Source: SXOA01 sp046153945 (GTDB lineage: Bacteria; Planctomycetota; Planctomycetia; Pirellulales; Pirellulaceae). Taken from it: a stretch of 64,000 bases of DNA. Shown one piece after another: positions 26,283 to 35,370 of the stretch. The position numbers and the translations under genes were made by a program. The stretch spans positions 1 through 64,000 of the forward strand of contig JBJXFF010000201.1 in the NCBI GenBank assembly GCA_046153945.1. The letters run 5' to 3'. The notes below the pieces were generated by a model. It did no database searches. It was not told the DNA's origin and saw nothing but the letters and a program-made list of their open reading frames with translations. The number at the start of each line of letters is the position of its first letter. The stretch's first letter is position 1.

Positions 26283-27689
26283 CTATTCCCGAACCTGTTG
26301 CACAAGTTTTTTAACAGTCGCGGCAATTCTGTCCTCGACATCACCCCCCCAGCGGAACGCTGGCCGGCCGTATTCGTACAAGTTGGATCCCCCTTCATAG
26401 CCTCCTTCCTCCCAAACACGTCGGGAAGGAATATACGAGATCATGTCATCCGTATACCCGCAAACCCAGGTCCCCGGCCCAAACTCCTTCTTGAACCGCA
26501 GGGCATAGTCCACCACAGTCTCCGCCCCTTGGCCAATGACTAGCATTTCCTTTCCGAGTTGCCAGGCGTGGATTGGATATGGATAGGCGGCCGGGAATTT
26601 CTCCCCTCCATCGAGCTTTTGCAACATTCGCGCGGCCCAGCGGGCGCGGATGGCATTGGTATCTTGAAGCAACGGACTGAGATCGTCGCGGGTCACCGCT
26701 TTGAGATACGGCAAGTCGATCAGTTCGAACGCGGTGCGAATTCCTGGCGAGACGGGTTTGAGGGGTTGCTTCAGAGCCTCTTCGACTCCCACCGCCAGCA
26801 TGTGCCCGTATTTCTGGCATAGTTCGACGCTGCGTCGCGGCAATGGGTTCTGGTCCCCGCCGCAAGTATTCACGAACATGGCCGTTGTGCCCAGATGGCT
26901 TTTTTCCAATTCCAATTGGGCAAAGCCGGGATAGTCGCCGCACCAGGTGAGGAAACTAAGTGTCGTCGGATGGCAGGCATAGCCAAAGAGAATCGCTTCG
27001 AGCTGTCCGCCGGGCCTGGTCACCGTCATAATGGGGACGGAATGATCGACCGGGCCGACGAGGGGCGTCCCTTTCGCCAGGAGCATGGGAATTTCCGCCT
27101 CCTTATTGTTGCGGCGGTTGACGGCAAAGGTCGCCTTTCCTTCGCCGATTTGCAGGCTGGCCGGGGCAAGTTTGGAAAGGGCCTCCCCCACCATCGCCAC
27201 AACCTTCGTCACCATCAGCGCCGTGTATTCCTTGACCAACTCCACCTGCTCGACTTCGACCGGATAGTAATCCACCAGGTCGTCCCCGAGCCGCGGACCG
27301 CAGTGGTTGTGCGAAAAGGTCAGCATGACGTGCTGCCGCTCGAGTCTGAACTGCTTTTGAAGCTGTTCGAATACCAGATCGCTCATCCCTTTGGGGACCC
27401 CTTGAAAATCACTGGTAATCAGCACCACCTGTTTCCCAACGGTGTCCTCAAGAGCCAGCGCTTTCATCCAAAGATCATGCAGCTTTCCATCGGGAACTCG
27501 TTTTGAGCCGTAGCCAGCGAGCCAAACCGCCTTTTCCGGCGTAATGACAGCCTTCGCAACTCCGGCTTTCCAAACGTGTTTCTCTTCGGCGAAACCACAA
27601 TTGGCAAGCAGGGACGGTACTCCCGCCGCAGCCGTCATGATTCCGGCCGACTGTTTCAAGAATTCTCTTCTCGCTGGTTGCAGGATCAT
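26283..27689 (-). CDS. Neutral/alkaline ceramidase-family hydrolase, Tat-exported
   Basis: A 468-residue protein started at the ATG at 27689, with GGGAGA seven bases upstream and a twin-arginine signal (ARREFLKQSAG). The mature enzyme shows the family pattern: KAVITPEKAVWLAGYGSK at the start, TFSHNHCGP (zinc-ligand region), GYACHPTTL and NTCGGDQNP, then GQGAETVVDY. In the family these motifs hold a Zn site that hydrolyses ceramides. Many planctomycete members may act on other amides, so the substrate is uncertain. It is divergent from the sugar dehydrogenase gene. Confidence 0.87.
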   Translation of the reverse strand: MILQPARREFLKQSAGIMTAAAGVPSLLANCGFAEEKHVWKAGVAKAVITPEKAVWLAGYGSKRVPDGKLHDLWMKALALEDTVGKQVVLITSDFQGVPKGMSDLVFEQLQKQFRLERQHVMLTFSHNHCGPRLGDDLVDYYPVEVEQVELVKEYTALMVTKVVAMVGEALSKLAPASLQIGEGKATFAVNRRNNKEAEIPMLLAKGTPLVGPVDHSVPIMTVTRPGGQLEAILFGYACHPTTLSFLTWCGDYPGFAQLELEKSHLGTTAMFVNTCGGDQNPLPRRSVELCQKYGHMLAVGVEEALKQPLKPVSPGIRTAFELIDLPYLKAVTRDDLSPLLQDTNAIRARWAARMLQKLDGGEKFPAAYPYPIHAWQLGKEMLVIGQGAETVVDYALRFKKEFGPGTWVCGYTDDMISYIPSRRVWEEGGYEGGSNLYEYGRPAFRWGGDVEDRIAATVKKLVQQVRE

Positions 27690-27831
27690 GGACGGTCTCC
27701 CTCTGGTGCTCGGCGACAATGCACGCGGCTCTTCGCTGCGTTGCATCAACAAACTTTAATGAATAGACTGCCGAAGTGATAGCGAGCCACTGCTCTTTGC
27801 CGTGCGTTTTTGGGGCGCACCAAGTTATCTC

Positions 27832-30789
27832 ATGAAAAATCGCCGTTCTCCGCTGGTTTTTTCGGTCCCTGCGATGCAGGCCTGCCTTCTCATTTTGGCC
27901 GCGCAGCAAGCCGTCGCTGCCGAGCCAAGCAAGGCTAAGTTGCCCCAACGTGCGCCGTGGGCCATTTCGCGCATCACCGGCTCGCCCGAAAAACCGCTGC
28001 CCTATGTCACGGAGCGGGCGTTTCCGGAACTCAAGTTCAAGGATTGCCTCGATATCACCAGCGCCCCAGGGAGCGACCGGCTCTTCATCGTTGAGCAATC
28101 GGGCAAGATCTTCTCGTTCAAGAACCAGCCCGACGTCAAATCAGCCGATCTGGTCATCGATATCGCCAAGCACATTCCCAAGGCGGGACAAACCTATGCC
28201 CTGGCCTTTCATCCCAAATTCCAGCAGAACCGCTACTGTTACGTCTGCTATATCCTCAATGGGGAACTGCCGGATGGCTCGCACATCGCCCGGTTCAAGG
28301 TTTCGGAGACCGACCCGCCGACGATTGACCCGGCCAGCGAGACGACGATCATCACCTGGCTCGCCGGCGGCCATAACGGCTGCTCGCTGAAGTTCGGGCT
28401 GGATGGGTGCCTCTATATCTCCACGGGGGACGGCTCGGGGCCGAACCCGCCGGACTCGCGGAAGGCTGGCCAGGACTTGAGCAACCTGCTTTCGTCCATC
28501 CTGCGGATTGATGTCGATCACGCCGAGGGCGGCAAGAACTATCGCATTCCCGCCGACAATCCGTTTGTCGATTTGAAAGGGGCCCGCGGCGAAATCTGGG
28601 CCTATGGATTTCGCAATCCCTGGCGGATCAGCATCGACCGCAAGACGGGGGATCTCTGGGCCGGCGATGTCGGCTGGGAACTCTGGGAACTACTCGACCG
28701 GGTTGAGCGCGGCGGTAACTACGGCTGGAGCGTCATGGAAGGGCGGCAGCCAACGAATCCGGAATGGCCGCGCGGCCCGACGCCCATTTTGCCACCCACC
28801 ATCGATCATCCCCACTCGGAATCCTCCTCCATCACCGATGGCCTGACCTATTACGGGCCGCGGCTCAAAGAGTTGCAGGCTCATCATATCTACGGCGATT
28901 ACGACACTGGCAAGATTTGGGGCTTCCGGTACGAGAACGGCAAAGTCGTCAAACATCGGGAACTCGCCGACACCACGCACCGGATCGTCGGCTTTGGCGA
29001 AGACAACGAAGGCGAGTGTTACCTGCTCGATCACACGGCCGGCACCATTCACCGCCTGATTCCCAACCCGCAGCATGACAATTCCGCAACTTTCCCGCGA
29101 AAACTGAGCGAGAGCGGCTTATTCTCTGCTGTCAAGGAACAGAAGCCGGCAGCGGGTGTCATCCCTTATTCCATTAACGCAGAGCCCTGGGCCGACCATG
29201 CCGTCGCTCAGCGGCTTGTCGCCGTCCCCGGTGAATTGTCCATCAAGGCCGAGGGGGCGGCTTGGACGTTTCCCAAAGACTCGGTCCTCGTCAAAACTCT
29301 CTCGCTCGACACAGAGGCCGGCAATCCCGCCAGCCGTCGCCGGATCGAAACGCAAATCCTGCACTTCGACGGCATTGAATGGATGCCTTACACCTATCAG
29401 TGGAACGAAGAGCAAACCGACGCAGTCTTGCTCAGTGCCGCGGGTGCCGACGCGACTTTCGACATTGCCGACCCCAAAGCGCCGGGTGGAAAACGGAAGC
29501 AGACTTGGCGTTTCTCCGGCAGGGCCGAGTGCCAGCGCTGCCACAACAAATGGTCCGGACCGGCAATTGGCTTCAATGCGCCGCAGCTCAATAAATCGCA
29601 CGACTATGGCAGTTCGGCGGTCTCCCAGCTTGACGCCTTGGCCCAAATGAAGCTGCTGGAAAAACCGGTCGTGCTTGACCCGAAGCAGCCGAAACTTGCC
29701 AATCTCCATGATTCTTCGTCCAGCGAAAGCGACCGGGCTCGAGCTTATCTGCACACCAACTGCGCCCATTGCCACCGTCTGCATGCCGGCAGCGCGGTCC
29801 TCTCGAAAATGCCGTTTGATGTGCCGCTGGATAAGACGGATATGGTCGGCGTCCGCCCCACACAAGGAACCTTCGGTATCCATGCCGCCCAGGTCATCTC
29901 CCCCGGCGATCCCTTTCGCTCGGTCCTCCTCTATCGCATGACGAAACTCGGCGGCGGACGCATGCCCCACATCGGCTCGACGGAGGTCGACCGCGAAGGT
30001 ATCGAACTGATTCACAATTGGATTCGCCAACTTCCCCCGGACTCCGCGACGGACAAAACAGGCAATGCAGCCGCTACCAGGCTCCGCGCCGCGGAAACTG
30101 CCGACGTCGAACTGCTACGGAAAGCCGATGCCGGAAAGCAGGGCGAAATCGTGGACCGCCTCCTCGCCTCCACCAGCGGTGCCTTGATGCTCCAGCGGGC
30201 CGTGGACCATCGCGACGTCCCACCCGATGTGGCGGGCATCGTGACCGAAAAAGCAGCTCTGCACACCGAGGTCAGCATCCGCGATCTCTTCGAACGTTAC
30301 TTGCCACCGGAACGACGAATCAAACGCCTGGGGAGCGTTGTCCGGGCTGAGCAAATCCTATCTCTCCCTGGCGACGCAGACCGCGGCAAGCGGATTTTCT
30401 TTGAAACATCGGGGGTCTCCTGCAAGAACTGTCACCGCATCCAGAAAGTAGGGAAAGAACTCGGCCCGGAACTGACCACCATCGGCAAGAAGTACAGCCG
30501 ATCTCAATTACTGGAGAGCATCCTCGAACCTTCAAAGCTCATCGATCCCAAATATGTCACCTACTTGGCCGAGATGGACGACGGCCGCCTGGTGACCGGT
30601 CTGCTCCTCAAAAAGGACGACAGTGAAGTCGTGCTTAAGGACGCCCAGGACAAGGAATTCCGCCTCCCCGCCAAAGAAATCGAACGCCTCGTCCCCGCCC
30701 AGCAGTCGCTGATGCCCGATTTGCTCCTGCGGGACATGACCGCCGAGCAGGTGGCCGATTTGCTGGCGTATTTGAGTTCGCTGAGATGA
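27832..30789 (+). CDS. PQQ-type sugar dehydrogenase fused to a three-heme cytochrome c region
   Basis: A 985-residue secreted protein; ATG at 27832 gives a signal peptide ending near QAVAAEPS. Residues about 60-400 are a beta-propeller like soluble aldose/sorbosone dehydrogenases (GHNGCSLKFGLDGCLYIS, EIWAYGFRNPWR, GNYGWSVMEG). Three heme-binding CxxCH motifs follow: CQRCH near 566, CAHCH near 643 and CKNCH near 863. The last lies in the PVC-type heme domain (GKELGPELTTIGKKYSRSQ, then IDPKYVTY and DGRLVTG). The expected role is oxidation of a sugar with electrons passed through the hemes. Such fusions are typical of planctomycetes and verrucomicrobia. Confidence 0.9.
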   Translation: MKNRRSPLVFSVPAMQACLLILAAQQAVAAEPSKAKLPQRAPWAISRITGSPEKPLPYVTERAFPELKFKDCLDITSAPGSDRLFIVEQSGKIFSFKNQPDVKSADLVIDIAKHIPKAGQTYALAFHPKFQQNRYCYVCYILNGELPDGSHIARFKVSETDPPTIDPASETTIITWLAGGHNGCSLKFGLDGCLYISTGDGSGPNPPDSRKAGQDLSNLLSSILRIDVDHAEGGKNYRIPADNPFVDLKGARGEIWAYGFRNPWRISIDRKTGDLWAGDVGWELWELLDRVERGGNYGWSVMEGRQPTNPEWPRGPTPILPPTIDHPHSESSSITDGLTYYGPRLKELQAHHIYGDYDTGKIWGFRYENGKVVKHRELADTTHRIVGFGEDNEGECYLLDHTAGTIHRLIPNPQHDNSATFPRKLSESGLFSAVKEQKPAAGVIPYSINAEPWADHAVAQRLVAVPGELSIKAEGAAWTFPKDSVLVKTLSLDTEAGNPASRRRIETQILHFDGIEWMPYTYQWNEEQTDAVLLSAAGADATFDIADPKAPGGKRKQTWRFSGRAECQRCHNKWSGPAIGFNAPQLNKSHDYGSSAVSQLDALAQMKLLEKPVVLDPKQPKLANLHDSSSSESDRARAYLHTNCAHCHRLHAGSAVLSKMPFDVPLDKTDMVGVRPTQGTFGIHAAQVISPGDPFRSVLLYRMTKLGGGRMPHIGSTEVDREGIELIHNWIRQLPPDSATDKTGNAAATRLRAAETADVELLRKADAGKQGEIVDRLLASTSGALMLQRAVDHRDVPPDVAGIVTEKAALHTEVSIRDLFERYLPPERRIKRLGSVVRAEQILSLPGDADRGKRIFFETSGVSCKNCHRIQKVGKELGPELTTIGKKYSRSQLLESILEPSKLIDPKYVTYLAEMDDGRLVTGLLLKKDDSEVVLKDAQDKEFRLPAKEIERLVPAQQSLMPDLLLRDMTAEQVADLLAYLSSLR

Positions 30790-30812
30790 GGCCGGGTTTC
30801 CGCCAGCGGGAT

Positions 30813-31865
30813 TCAGATCGAAACGGTGTATCGATTCGACTCGCGGCTGGCCTCGGCGTTGGCAGTTTTTGAAGAAGCGACCGAGACGTGCCGGTCGATG
30901 GACTTACTACTTCCGCGGAGATACTTGACCACTTGCTCCACGACCTCAGGCTGAATGAACGCCAGGTTGCCCATGATCATCGCCAGGCCAAAAGTTGGCA
31001 TGCCGAGGAAGATGGCAATGCCGCCGTGGACTGCGACGGCCATGGCCAGGAAGATCGGGCGGGTGAGGCGGGGCCAAATGAGGACCGGGTAGAAGGTTTC
31101 CCAAAACACAGTGACGTGCGTGAGCAGGGCGATGAGCCAGGGCTGATGCACGAGCCAGGTGAGACTAAGCGATTGATATTCCAAATTCGCCGAAGCAAAC
31201 CAGACGGCGCTGCCGTCCCACCAGAGTTCGCCGCGCATTTTGCCGATGCCGCCGAACAGATAGATGACGCACATCTGAATCTGAATCAGGCGGATGGCGA
31301 TGGTGGTCATGACGTGACTATTGGCCGGCAAAGGCGCGCCGCGACGTTTCGCTAAATACCGGTCGAGCGAGAAAATGGCGCCGCAGGGGGCGATGGCCAG
31401 ATAAGAGGCGATCATGACATTGACTTGATCGAGGCCGAACAGGGCTCCCGTCAAGCGATGGCAGTACGACAGCGTGATGACGCAGGCCAGCGGGGCGACG
31501 ATGCGGGTGAACAGGCCGACCGTGAGGAAAGCAAAGACGACGAGAGCGCCCAGATGGAGCATCCAGAGCAAAGCCGGCGATTCCACGTAGCTGAGGTAGC
31601 TGAACGTGAAGTTGCGGCCGTCGATGCCCTGGCCGAGTTTGTCGGCAGCGGCTGGAATGACCCAGCTTTTGGCTCCCAGGAAGTCGTTCAGGCCGACTGT
31701 CCAAACCGCATGGGTATAGAACAGCATGCCGCCGCCGAGAATGCGGAGCAGGGCCAGCGTGTGAGGCTTGCTGGGAGTAAACCAGAACCGGTCCCAGGCC
31801 TGGGCGGCGGGGCGGAGCCAGGAGTTGTAAGTCAGGGTTCCAACGGCAGACAGGAGATTGCTCAT
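30813..31865 (-). CDS. HTTM-domain membrane protein (vitamin K-dependent carboxylase-like)
   Basis: A 350-residue protein with about seven to eight membrane helices. It carries the HTTM pattern: ALLRILGGGMLFYTH near the start, GLDQVNVMIASYLAIAPCG, and RLIQIQMCVIYLFGGIGK, followed by WETFYPVLIW. The domain is shared with vitamin K-dependent gamma-glutamyl carboxylase, but I do not see the carboxylase's C-terminal lumenal domain, so the reaction is unknown. Its start overlaps the previous gene by 4 bases, so the two are translated together and probably form one complex. Confidence 0.85.
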   Translation of the reverse strand: MSNLLSAVGTLTYNSWLRPAAQAWDRFWFTPSKPHTLALLRILGGGMLFYTHAVWTVGLNDFLGAKSWVIPAAADKLGQGIDGRNFTFSYLSYVESPALLWMLHLGALVVFAFLTVGLFTRIVAPLACVITLSYCHRLTGALFGLDQVNVMIASYLAIAPCGAIFSLDRYLAKRRGAPLPANSHVMTTIAIRLIQIQMCVIYLFGGIGKMRGELWWDGSAVWFASANLEYQSLSLTWLVHQPWLIALLTHVTVFWETFYPVLIWPRLTRPIFLAMAVAVHGGIAIFLGMPTFGLAMIMGNLAFIQPEVVEQVVKYLRGSSKSIDRHVSVASSKTANAEASRESNRYTVSI

Positions 31866-32641
31866 GGCCGAATGACCTCCGACACATTGCTTTCGGGCAG
31901 ATCGATGTACGTTTCCGGCAAATCGAGTCGCTGTCCTTTGCGGAAGAACTCATCGGGGCTAAGCAGCAAATGCTCGCGGCGGGTAATCGTCACTTGGCTG
32001 CCGCCATGCTTGGCCAGCAGATGGTTCTCAAAGGATTTGCGGAGGAGTTCGTATTGCTGGCGGCGGTGCTGCCAGGCGGCGGTTTGCAGGTCCAGGATTT
32101 TTTTCTGGTCGGCTTCCAGAGAGCGACGCTCGGACTGGGAAAGGTTGGTTGGCAATGGGGGAGCCCCCGGCGCTTCAGGTGGAACAAACGCGTTTTGCAG
32201 GGCTTCCGCAAGCATGAAATGCCGGTGATAGAGGAGCCGAGGCTGTTCTTCCCGCAGGTTCGGAAAGACTCCCTCGACGGGCTTGCGGCCGTCGGAAAAA
32301 TCCACCTTGTAATGCACGAGGTGGCTGGGGCCCGGGTTGGGAGCAAAGAAAAAGTATCCGTGGTCCAAAAACATGATCGACACATACGGCCGGAACCAGC
32401 TCATCACGCCGTCCGCGAAGGGGCTTGATGACCCGTTCCCCGCACTGCTGGCGAAAGTGAAAGGAGGCCAGAAGATGGCCATCACCTGGAATGAGATGAG
32501 GGCACTGGCAGTCAAGCGCAGGGGGAGCGACCAGCGCTTTCCAGCGCCAGGCATCTCCCTGGAATTCTCAGAAGAGCAATCCTCGGCTTCATCCTCCGTG
32601 ACAAGAGCCGCCTGGCGAGAGGGGGGGTGGCTTTTTGTCAT
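31862..32641 (-). CDS. Single-pass membrane partner of the HTTM protein
   Basis: A 259-residue protein from the ATG at 32641; a TTG start at 32695 is possible. One hydrophobic helix (about 45-65) is followed by an outward domain with WFRPYVSIMFLDHGYFFFAPNPG, a pattern I associate with the gene before HTTM genes in planctomycetes. The middle is Gln/Arg-rich and helical. No enzymatic motif is seen. It ends inside the HTTM start codon (TGA/ATG overlap), so co-production is near certain. The pair may handle a lipid or peptide substrate in the membrane, which is inference. Confidence 0.75.
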   Translation of the reverse strand: MTKSHPPSRQAALVTEDEAEDCSSENSREMPGAGKRWSLPLRLTASALISFQVMAIFWPPFTFASSAGNGSSSPFADGVMSWFRPYVSIMFLDHGYFFFAPNPGPSHLVHYKVDFSDGRKPVEGVFPNLREEQPRLLYHRHFMLAEALQNAFVPPEAPGAPPLPTNLSQSERRSLEADQKKILDLQTAAWQHRRQQYELLRKSFENHLLAKHGGSQVTITRREHLLLSPDEFFRKGQRLDLPETYIDLPESNVSEVIRP

Positions 32642-32715
32642 GCAATTGGCATCGGCTCCTCGCGGGTACCGGGGCAAGGTATTCCGCCCAGGCAAGGTTT
32701 ACCGGCAAGAAACGC

Positions 32716-32751
32716 AAAACCCCGCGATGCTGCATAAGCGGCACCGCGGGG
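32716..32751 (-). terminator. Rho-independent terminator of the TIGR03000 gene
   Basis: On the minus strand CCCCGCG and CGCGGGG arms form a 7-bp perfect stem with a structured loop, followed at once by TTTTGCGTTTCTT. It lies 45 bases after the stop of the 32797-33834 gene. Confidence 0.65.
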
Positions 32752-32796
32752 CTGGATTGTTTAGATTCCCTCTCTTTTGAAGCGGGAGTGGACTAT

Positions 32797-33834
32797 TTAC
32801 CGAGCGTCGGCAACCTTCTCCGAATCGAAGTCGAAGCTCAGTTCCTTGCTCTCACCGGCTCCGAGAGAAATCTTCTCTTCGCGAGTGACGGTCTTGCCAT
32901 CTTTTTCGATTTCCACCTTGATGGTGTAGTCGCTCCAGCTCTTTCCGTTGGTCAGGCTGGTGGTGCGGAAGACGCGGGTTTCGCCGGTGGCCTTGGTCGG
33001 GTTGCCGGCCAGGTAGACCTTGGCATTGGCGGGAACGCGGACCGTCAGCGAGGTTTCGACCTTGGCAGCGGGGGCCAGGTTAAAGGCAACCTTGGCGACT
33101 TCGCCAGCCTTGAGGTCGATCGTCTTGACTTCTTCCACGGTCTTGCCGTCCACAACCATTTCGGCCCGGACTTCATAGGTGTAGTTGTAGCCGGGCTGAA
33201 GATTCCGCGAGATGTACTGGCGGACTTCGCCGGTGCTCGAGGTTTCCTGGCCGTTCACAAAGATCTTGGCGTCCGCGGGGACTTCCACGGCGAGCATGCC
33301 GTCGATGTTGCGGAGCGAGGTTTCTTTGGCGGGGGCCTCGCCAGGAGCTGGCGGGGCGGGAGCCGGAGTGGAAGGATCAGCCGGTGCGTTAACGGCCGGC
33401 TTGGCGCTTTCTACCGGAGCGTAATACATGGTTCCGCCCGAAGAGCCTCCGCTCGATCCGCCGTGATAGTGACCGCTGGATCCGCCGCTGCTACCCCAGC
33501 TACCGGAAGAACCGCCGCTGGAACCATTGTTGCGGCGATGGTGGTGGAACAAGCCACCGCCACTCGAGCCGCCGCTGCTCCCCCAGCTACCCGAAGAGCC
33601 GCCGCTGGAACCATAGCTGCGGGAATATCCGCTGGATCCGCCGCTGCTTCCCCAGCTTCCCGAGGATCCGCCACTGCTCCCCCAGCTACCGGAAGAACCA
33701 CCCGATGACCCGCCCGAGGATCCCCCGGAAGAACCATGGTGCCACCAGCCCGCGTTGGCGCTGGCGGTCATGCCCACAACCACGAGTCCGGCGACCGCGT
33801 GAAGGAACAACCTAGAAACCTTGAATCGAGCCAT
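32797..33834 (-). CDS. Secreted protein with Gly/Ser repeats and two TIGR03000-like domains
   Basis: A 345-residue protein from the ATG at 33834 (AAGGGGAAG upstream) with a signal peptide ending in TASANA. Residues about 28-140 are Ser-Gly repeats of the type SWGSSGGSSG with His and Tyr patches. Then an Ala/Pro linker precedes two beta-sandwich domains: one opens AVEVPADAKIFVNGQ, the other LTVRVPANAKVYLAGN. Both match TIGR03000, a domain known mainly from planctomycetes and found in secreted proteins of unknown role. The first lies near residues 180-250, the second near 255-335. A cell-surface or stalk/holdfast role is possible but unproven. Confidence 0.88.
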   Translation of the reverse strand: MARFKVSRLFLHAVAGLVVVGMTASANAGWWHHGSSGGSSGGSSGGSSGSWGSSGGSSGSWGSSGGSSGYSRSYGSSGGSSGSWGSSGGSSGGGLFHHHRRNNGSSGGSSGSWGSSGGSSGHYHGGSSGGSSGGTMYYAPVESAKPAVNAPADPSTPAPAPPAPGEAPAKETSLRNIDGMLAVEVPADAKIFVNGQETSSTGEVRQYISRNLQPGYNYTYEVRAEMVVDGKTVEEVKTIDLKAGEVAKVAFNLAPAAKVETSLTVRVPANAKVYLAGNPTKATGETRVFRTTSLTNGKSWSDYTIKVEIEKDGKTVTREEKISLGAGESKELSFDFDSEKVADAR

Positions 33835-33908
33835 TTGCCGCTTCCCCTTGTACGAGTTCGAGTTATCCTTGATCCGCCAATGCGGAACTTTGCACGGTAA
33901 TCCCTCAA

Positions 33909-33936
33909 AACATACCAATGTTAGCATGTAATTCAA
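33909..33936 (-). promoter_or_regulatory. Candidate sigma-70-like promoter for the TIGR03000 gene
   Basis: On the minus strand TTGAAT (complement of 33931-33936) and TATGTT (complement of 33909-33914) are 16 bases apart, about 75 bases before the start codon. The 33835-34218 gap is AT-richer than its flanks, separates divergent genes and contains no coding frame I trust. Confidence 0.35.
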
Positions 33937-34218
33937 GCAGTTTGGGAAGAATTTGCCGCTAGGATAAACTGAGCATGTTGCGGTGAATCGGAAAGTTTTG
34001 TACCGCAATGTCGATAGTCATTACCTAGCAGTTACAGCCCGACTTTCCGTCATAAAGCGTTGTCAATTCTCAACTTTCTGCCCCAACACCCTCCTTTCGG
34101 GTCGGTTCAATCGTCGATTTGTTTTGCCAATTTGGTTACATTCAGCACAGAGTTGCCTTTGCTCTTGCCGCCGCTGGAGTCCAAAAGAACAGTCCCCCCT
34201 CCGACCCATTTATCCCCA

Positions 34219-35082
34219 ATGTCCCAACTCCTTCGCAATTTGGCCATTCTTGGGCTCGCCACACTGGCGACCAGTATCGCCGCAGCGCAGGAGGGGGGGG
34301 TGTCGGCTGAGCATCATCCCTGGGGACGTTTTCCCAAGGGTTCGTGGAAACTCACACGGGTGATCACTGAGATTCTGGACCCGCTGGGAAATGTCACTGC
34401 CACCACAATCACGGAAACCAGAACCACTTTGATTGACGCGAATGCCACGACCTATACCCTGCGTTATGAAGTGACGACGGAGTCGTTGGGCAAACGATTT
34501 GTCGGCGCGCCTCAGACCAAAGTTCTGGGCTACAGCGGCAATGCCGCGGGTGAGCCGGTGACGGCTAAGAAGATTGGCAATGCGGAGGTCGAGGTCAATG
34601 GCCGCAAAATCCCCTGTGAGGTGCGTCAGATTCAAATTGAGAGGATGGGAACGAAGCCCGAGGTAATCATGGTCAGCTTCAATCCCACGGTTTCCCCCTA
34701 TGTCCTCCGCAAGGAAGGGACCGCCACTGCCGCGGCGGAAGGACCCAAGATTTCCACCACTGTGGAAGTCATGGCTCTCGCCCCTTGCAAGGTGCTCGCG
34801 GATCGTCGCAATGCAGCGTTCATCCGCACCATCGAAAAACGCGAGGACTTGACCATCACGACCATGGAGACGACCTGCGATGACATTCCCGGTGGCGAGG
34901 TCGCCCGTTCTTCCCAGGAACAGAATGCCGAGAACAAGCCGCTGCGCCGCACAACCCTGGAGTTACTGGACTTTCACGTCGGCAACGAGCGGCCCGACGA
35001 AGCTTGGGGAGGTCGCCGCCGGGTGCTGCACCGCTCCCGCCCTCGGCGCGGAGAGGAAATGCAGCCCTCCCCCCGCCGGTAG
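34219..35082 (+). CDS. Secreted protein of unknown function
   Basis: A 287-residue protein from the ATG at 34219, which gives a signal peptide ending IAAAQ. The frame continues upstream to 34060 without protein-like sequence. The mature part is strand-rich and Thr-rich (TATTITETRTTLIDANATT), then GRKIPCEVRQIQIERMG and VSFNPTVSPYVLRKE, resembling lipocalin-like or duplicated beta-sheet proteins without a known motif. Two Cys may form a disulfide. The tail is Arg-rich. I do not recognise the family. Its divergent neighbour is the TIGR03000 gene. Confidence 0.68.
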   Translation: MSQLLRNLAILGLATLATSIAAAQEGGVSAEHHPWGRFPKGSWKLTRVITEILDPLGNVTATTITETRTTLIDANATTYTLRYEVTTESLGKRFVGAPQTKVLGYSGNAAGEPVTAKKIGNAEVEVNGRKIPCEVRQIQIERMGTKPEVIMVSFNPTVSPYVLRKEGTATAAAEGPKISTTVEVMALAPCKVLADRRNAAFIRTIEKREDLTITTMETTCDDIPGGEVARSSQEQNAENKPLRRTTLELLDFHVGNERPDEAWGGRRRVLHRSRPRRGEEMQPSPRR

Positions 35083-35119
35083 ATGACGCACTCAAACGAG
35101 GCCCCAGGACGAAGCGGAC

Positions 35120-35347
35120 ATGAGATTCATCGAGATGACCGGCAAGACCTTGCAGGAGATCGTCAACGACGACGAGTTGCATGTGGACGACCTGGCTAGC
35201 GCGGGAGTTCACAGCGATACGTTCGTCCGAATCAATGAGCAAGGTGACATTGAAGCACGACGGGCCGACCGCTGGGATGTCATCGGCGGCTTGCTGGGGA
35301 ACTATGTCCCGCGCATCCGCAAGAAAACGGGGCTGGATTACGCTTGA
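35120..35347 (+). CDS. Small protein of unknown function, probably conserved in planctomycetes
   Basis: A 75-residue soluble, mildly acidic protein. It starts MRFIEMTGKTLQEIVND and contains DRWDVIGGLLG before a basic end (RIRKKTGLDYA). The layout (strand, helix, strand, then amphipathic helix) resembles short planctomycete proteins I recall as unnamed. No toxin-antitoxin or DNA-binding motif is clear. It follows the secreted-protein gene by 37 bases, so the two may be co-transcribed. Confidence 0.65.
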   Translation: MRFIEMTGKTLQEIVNDDELHVDDLASAGVHSDTFVRINEQGDIEARRADRWDVIGGLLGNYVPRIRKKTGLDYA

Positions 35348-35370
35348 TGCTGGGTTTTGTTGGAGTCGCT

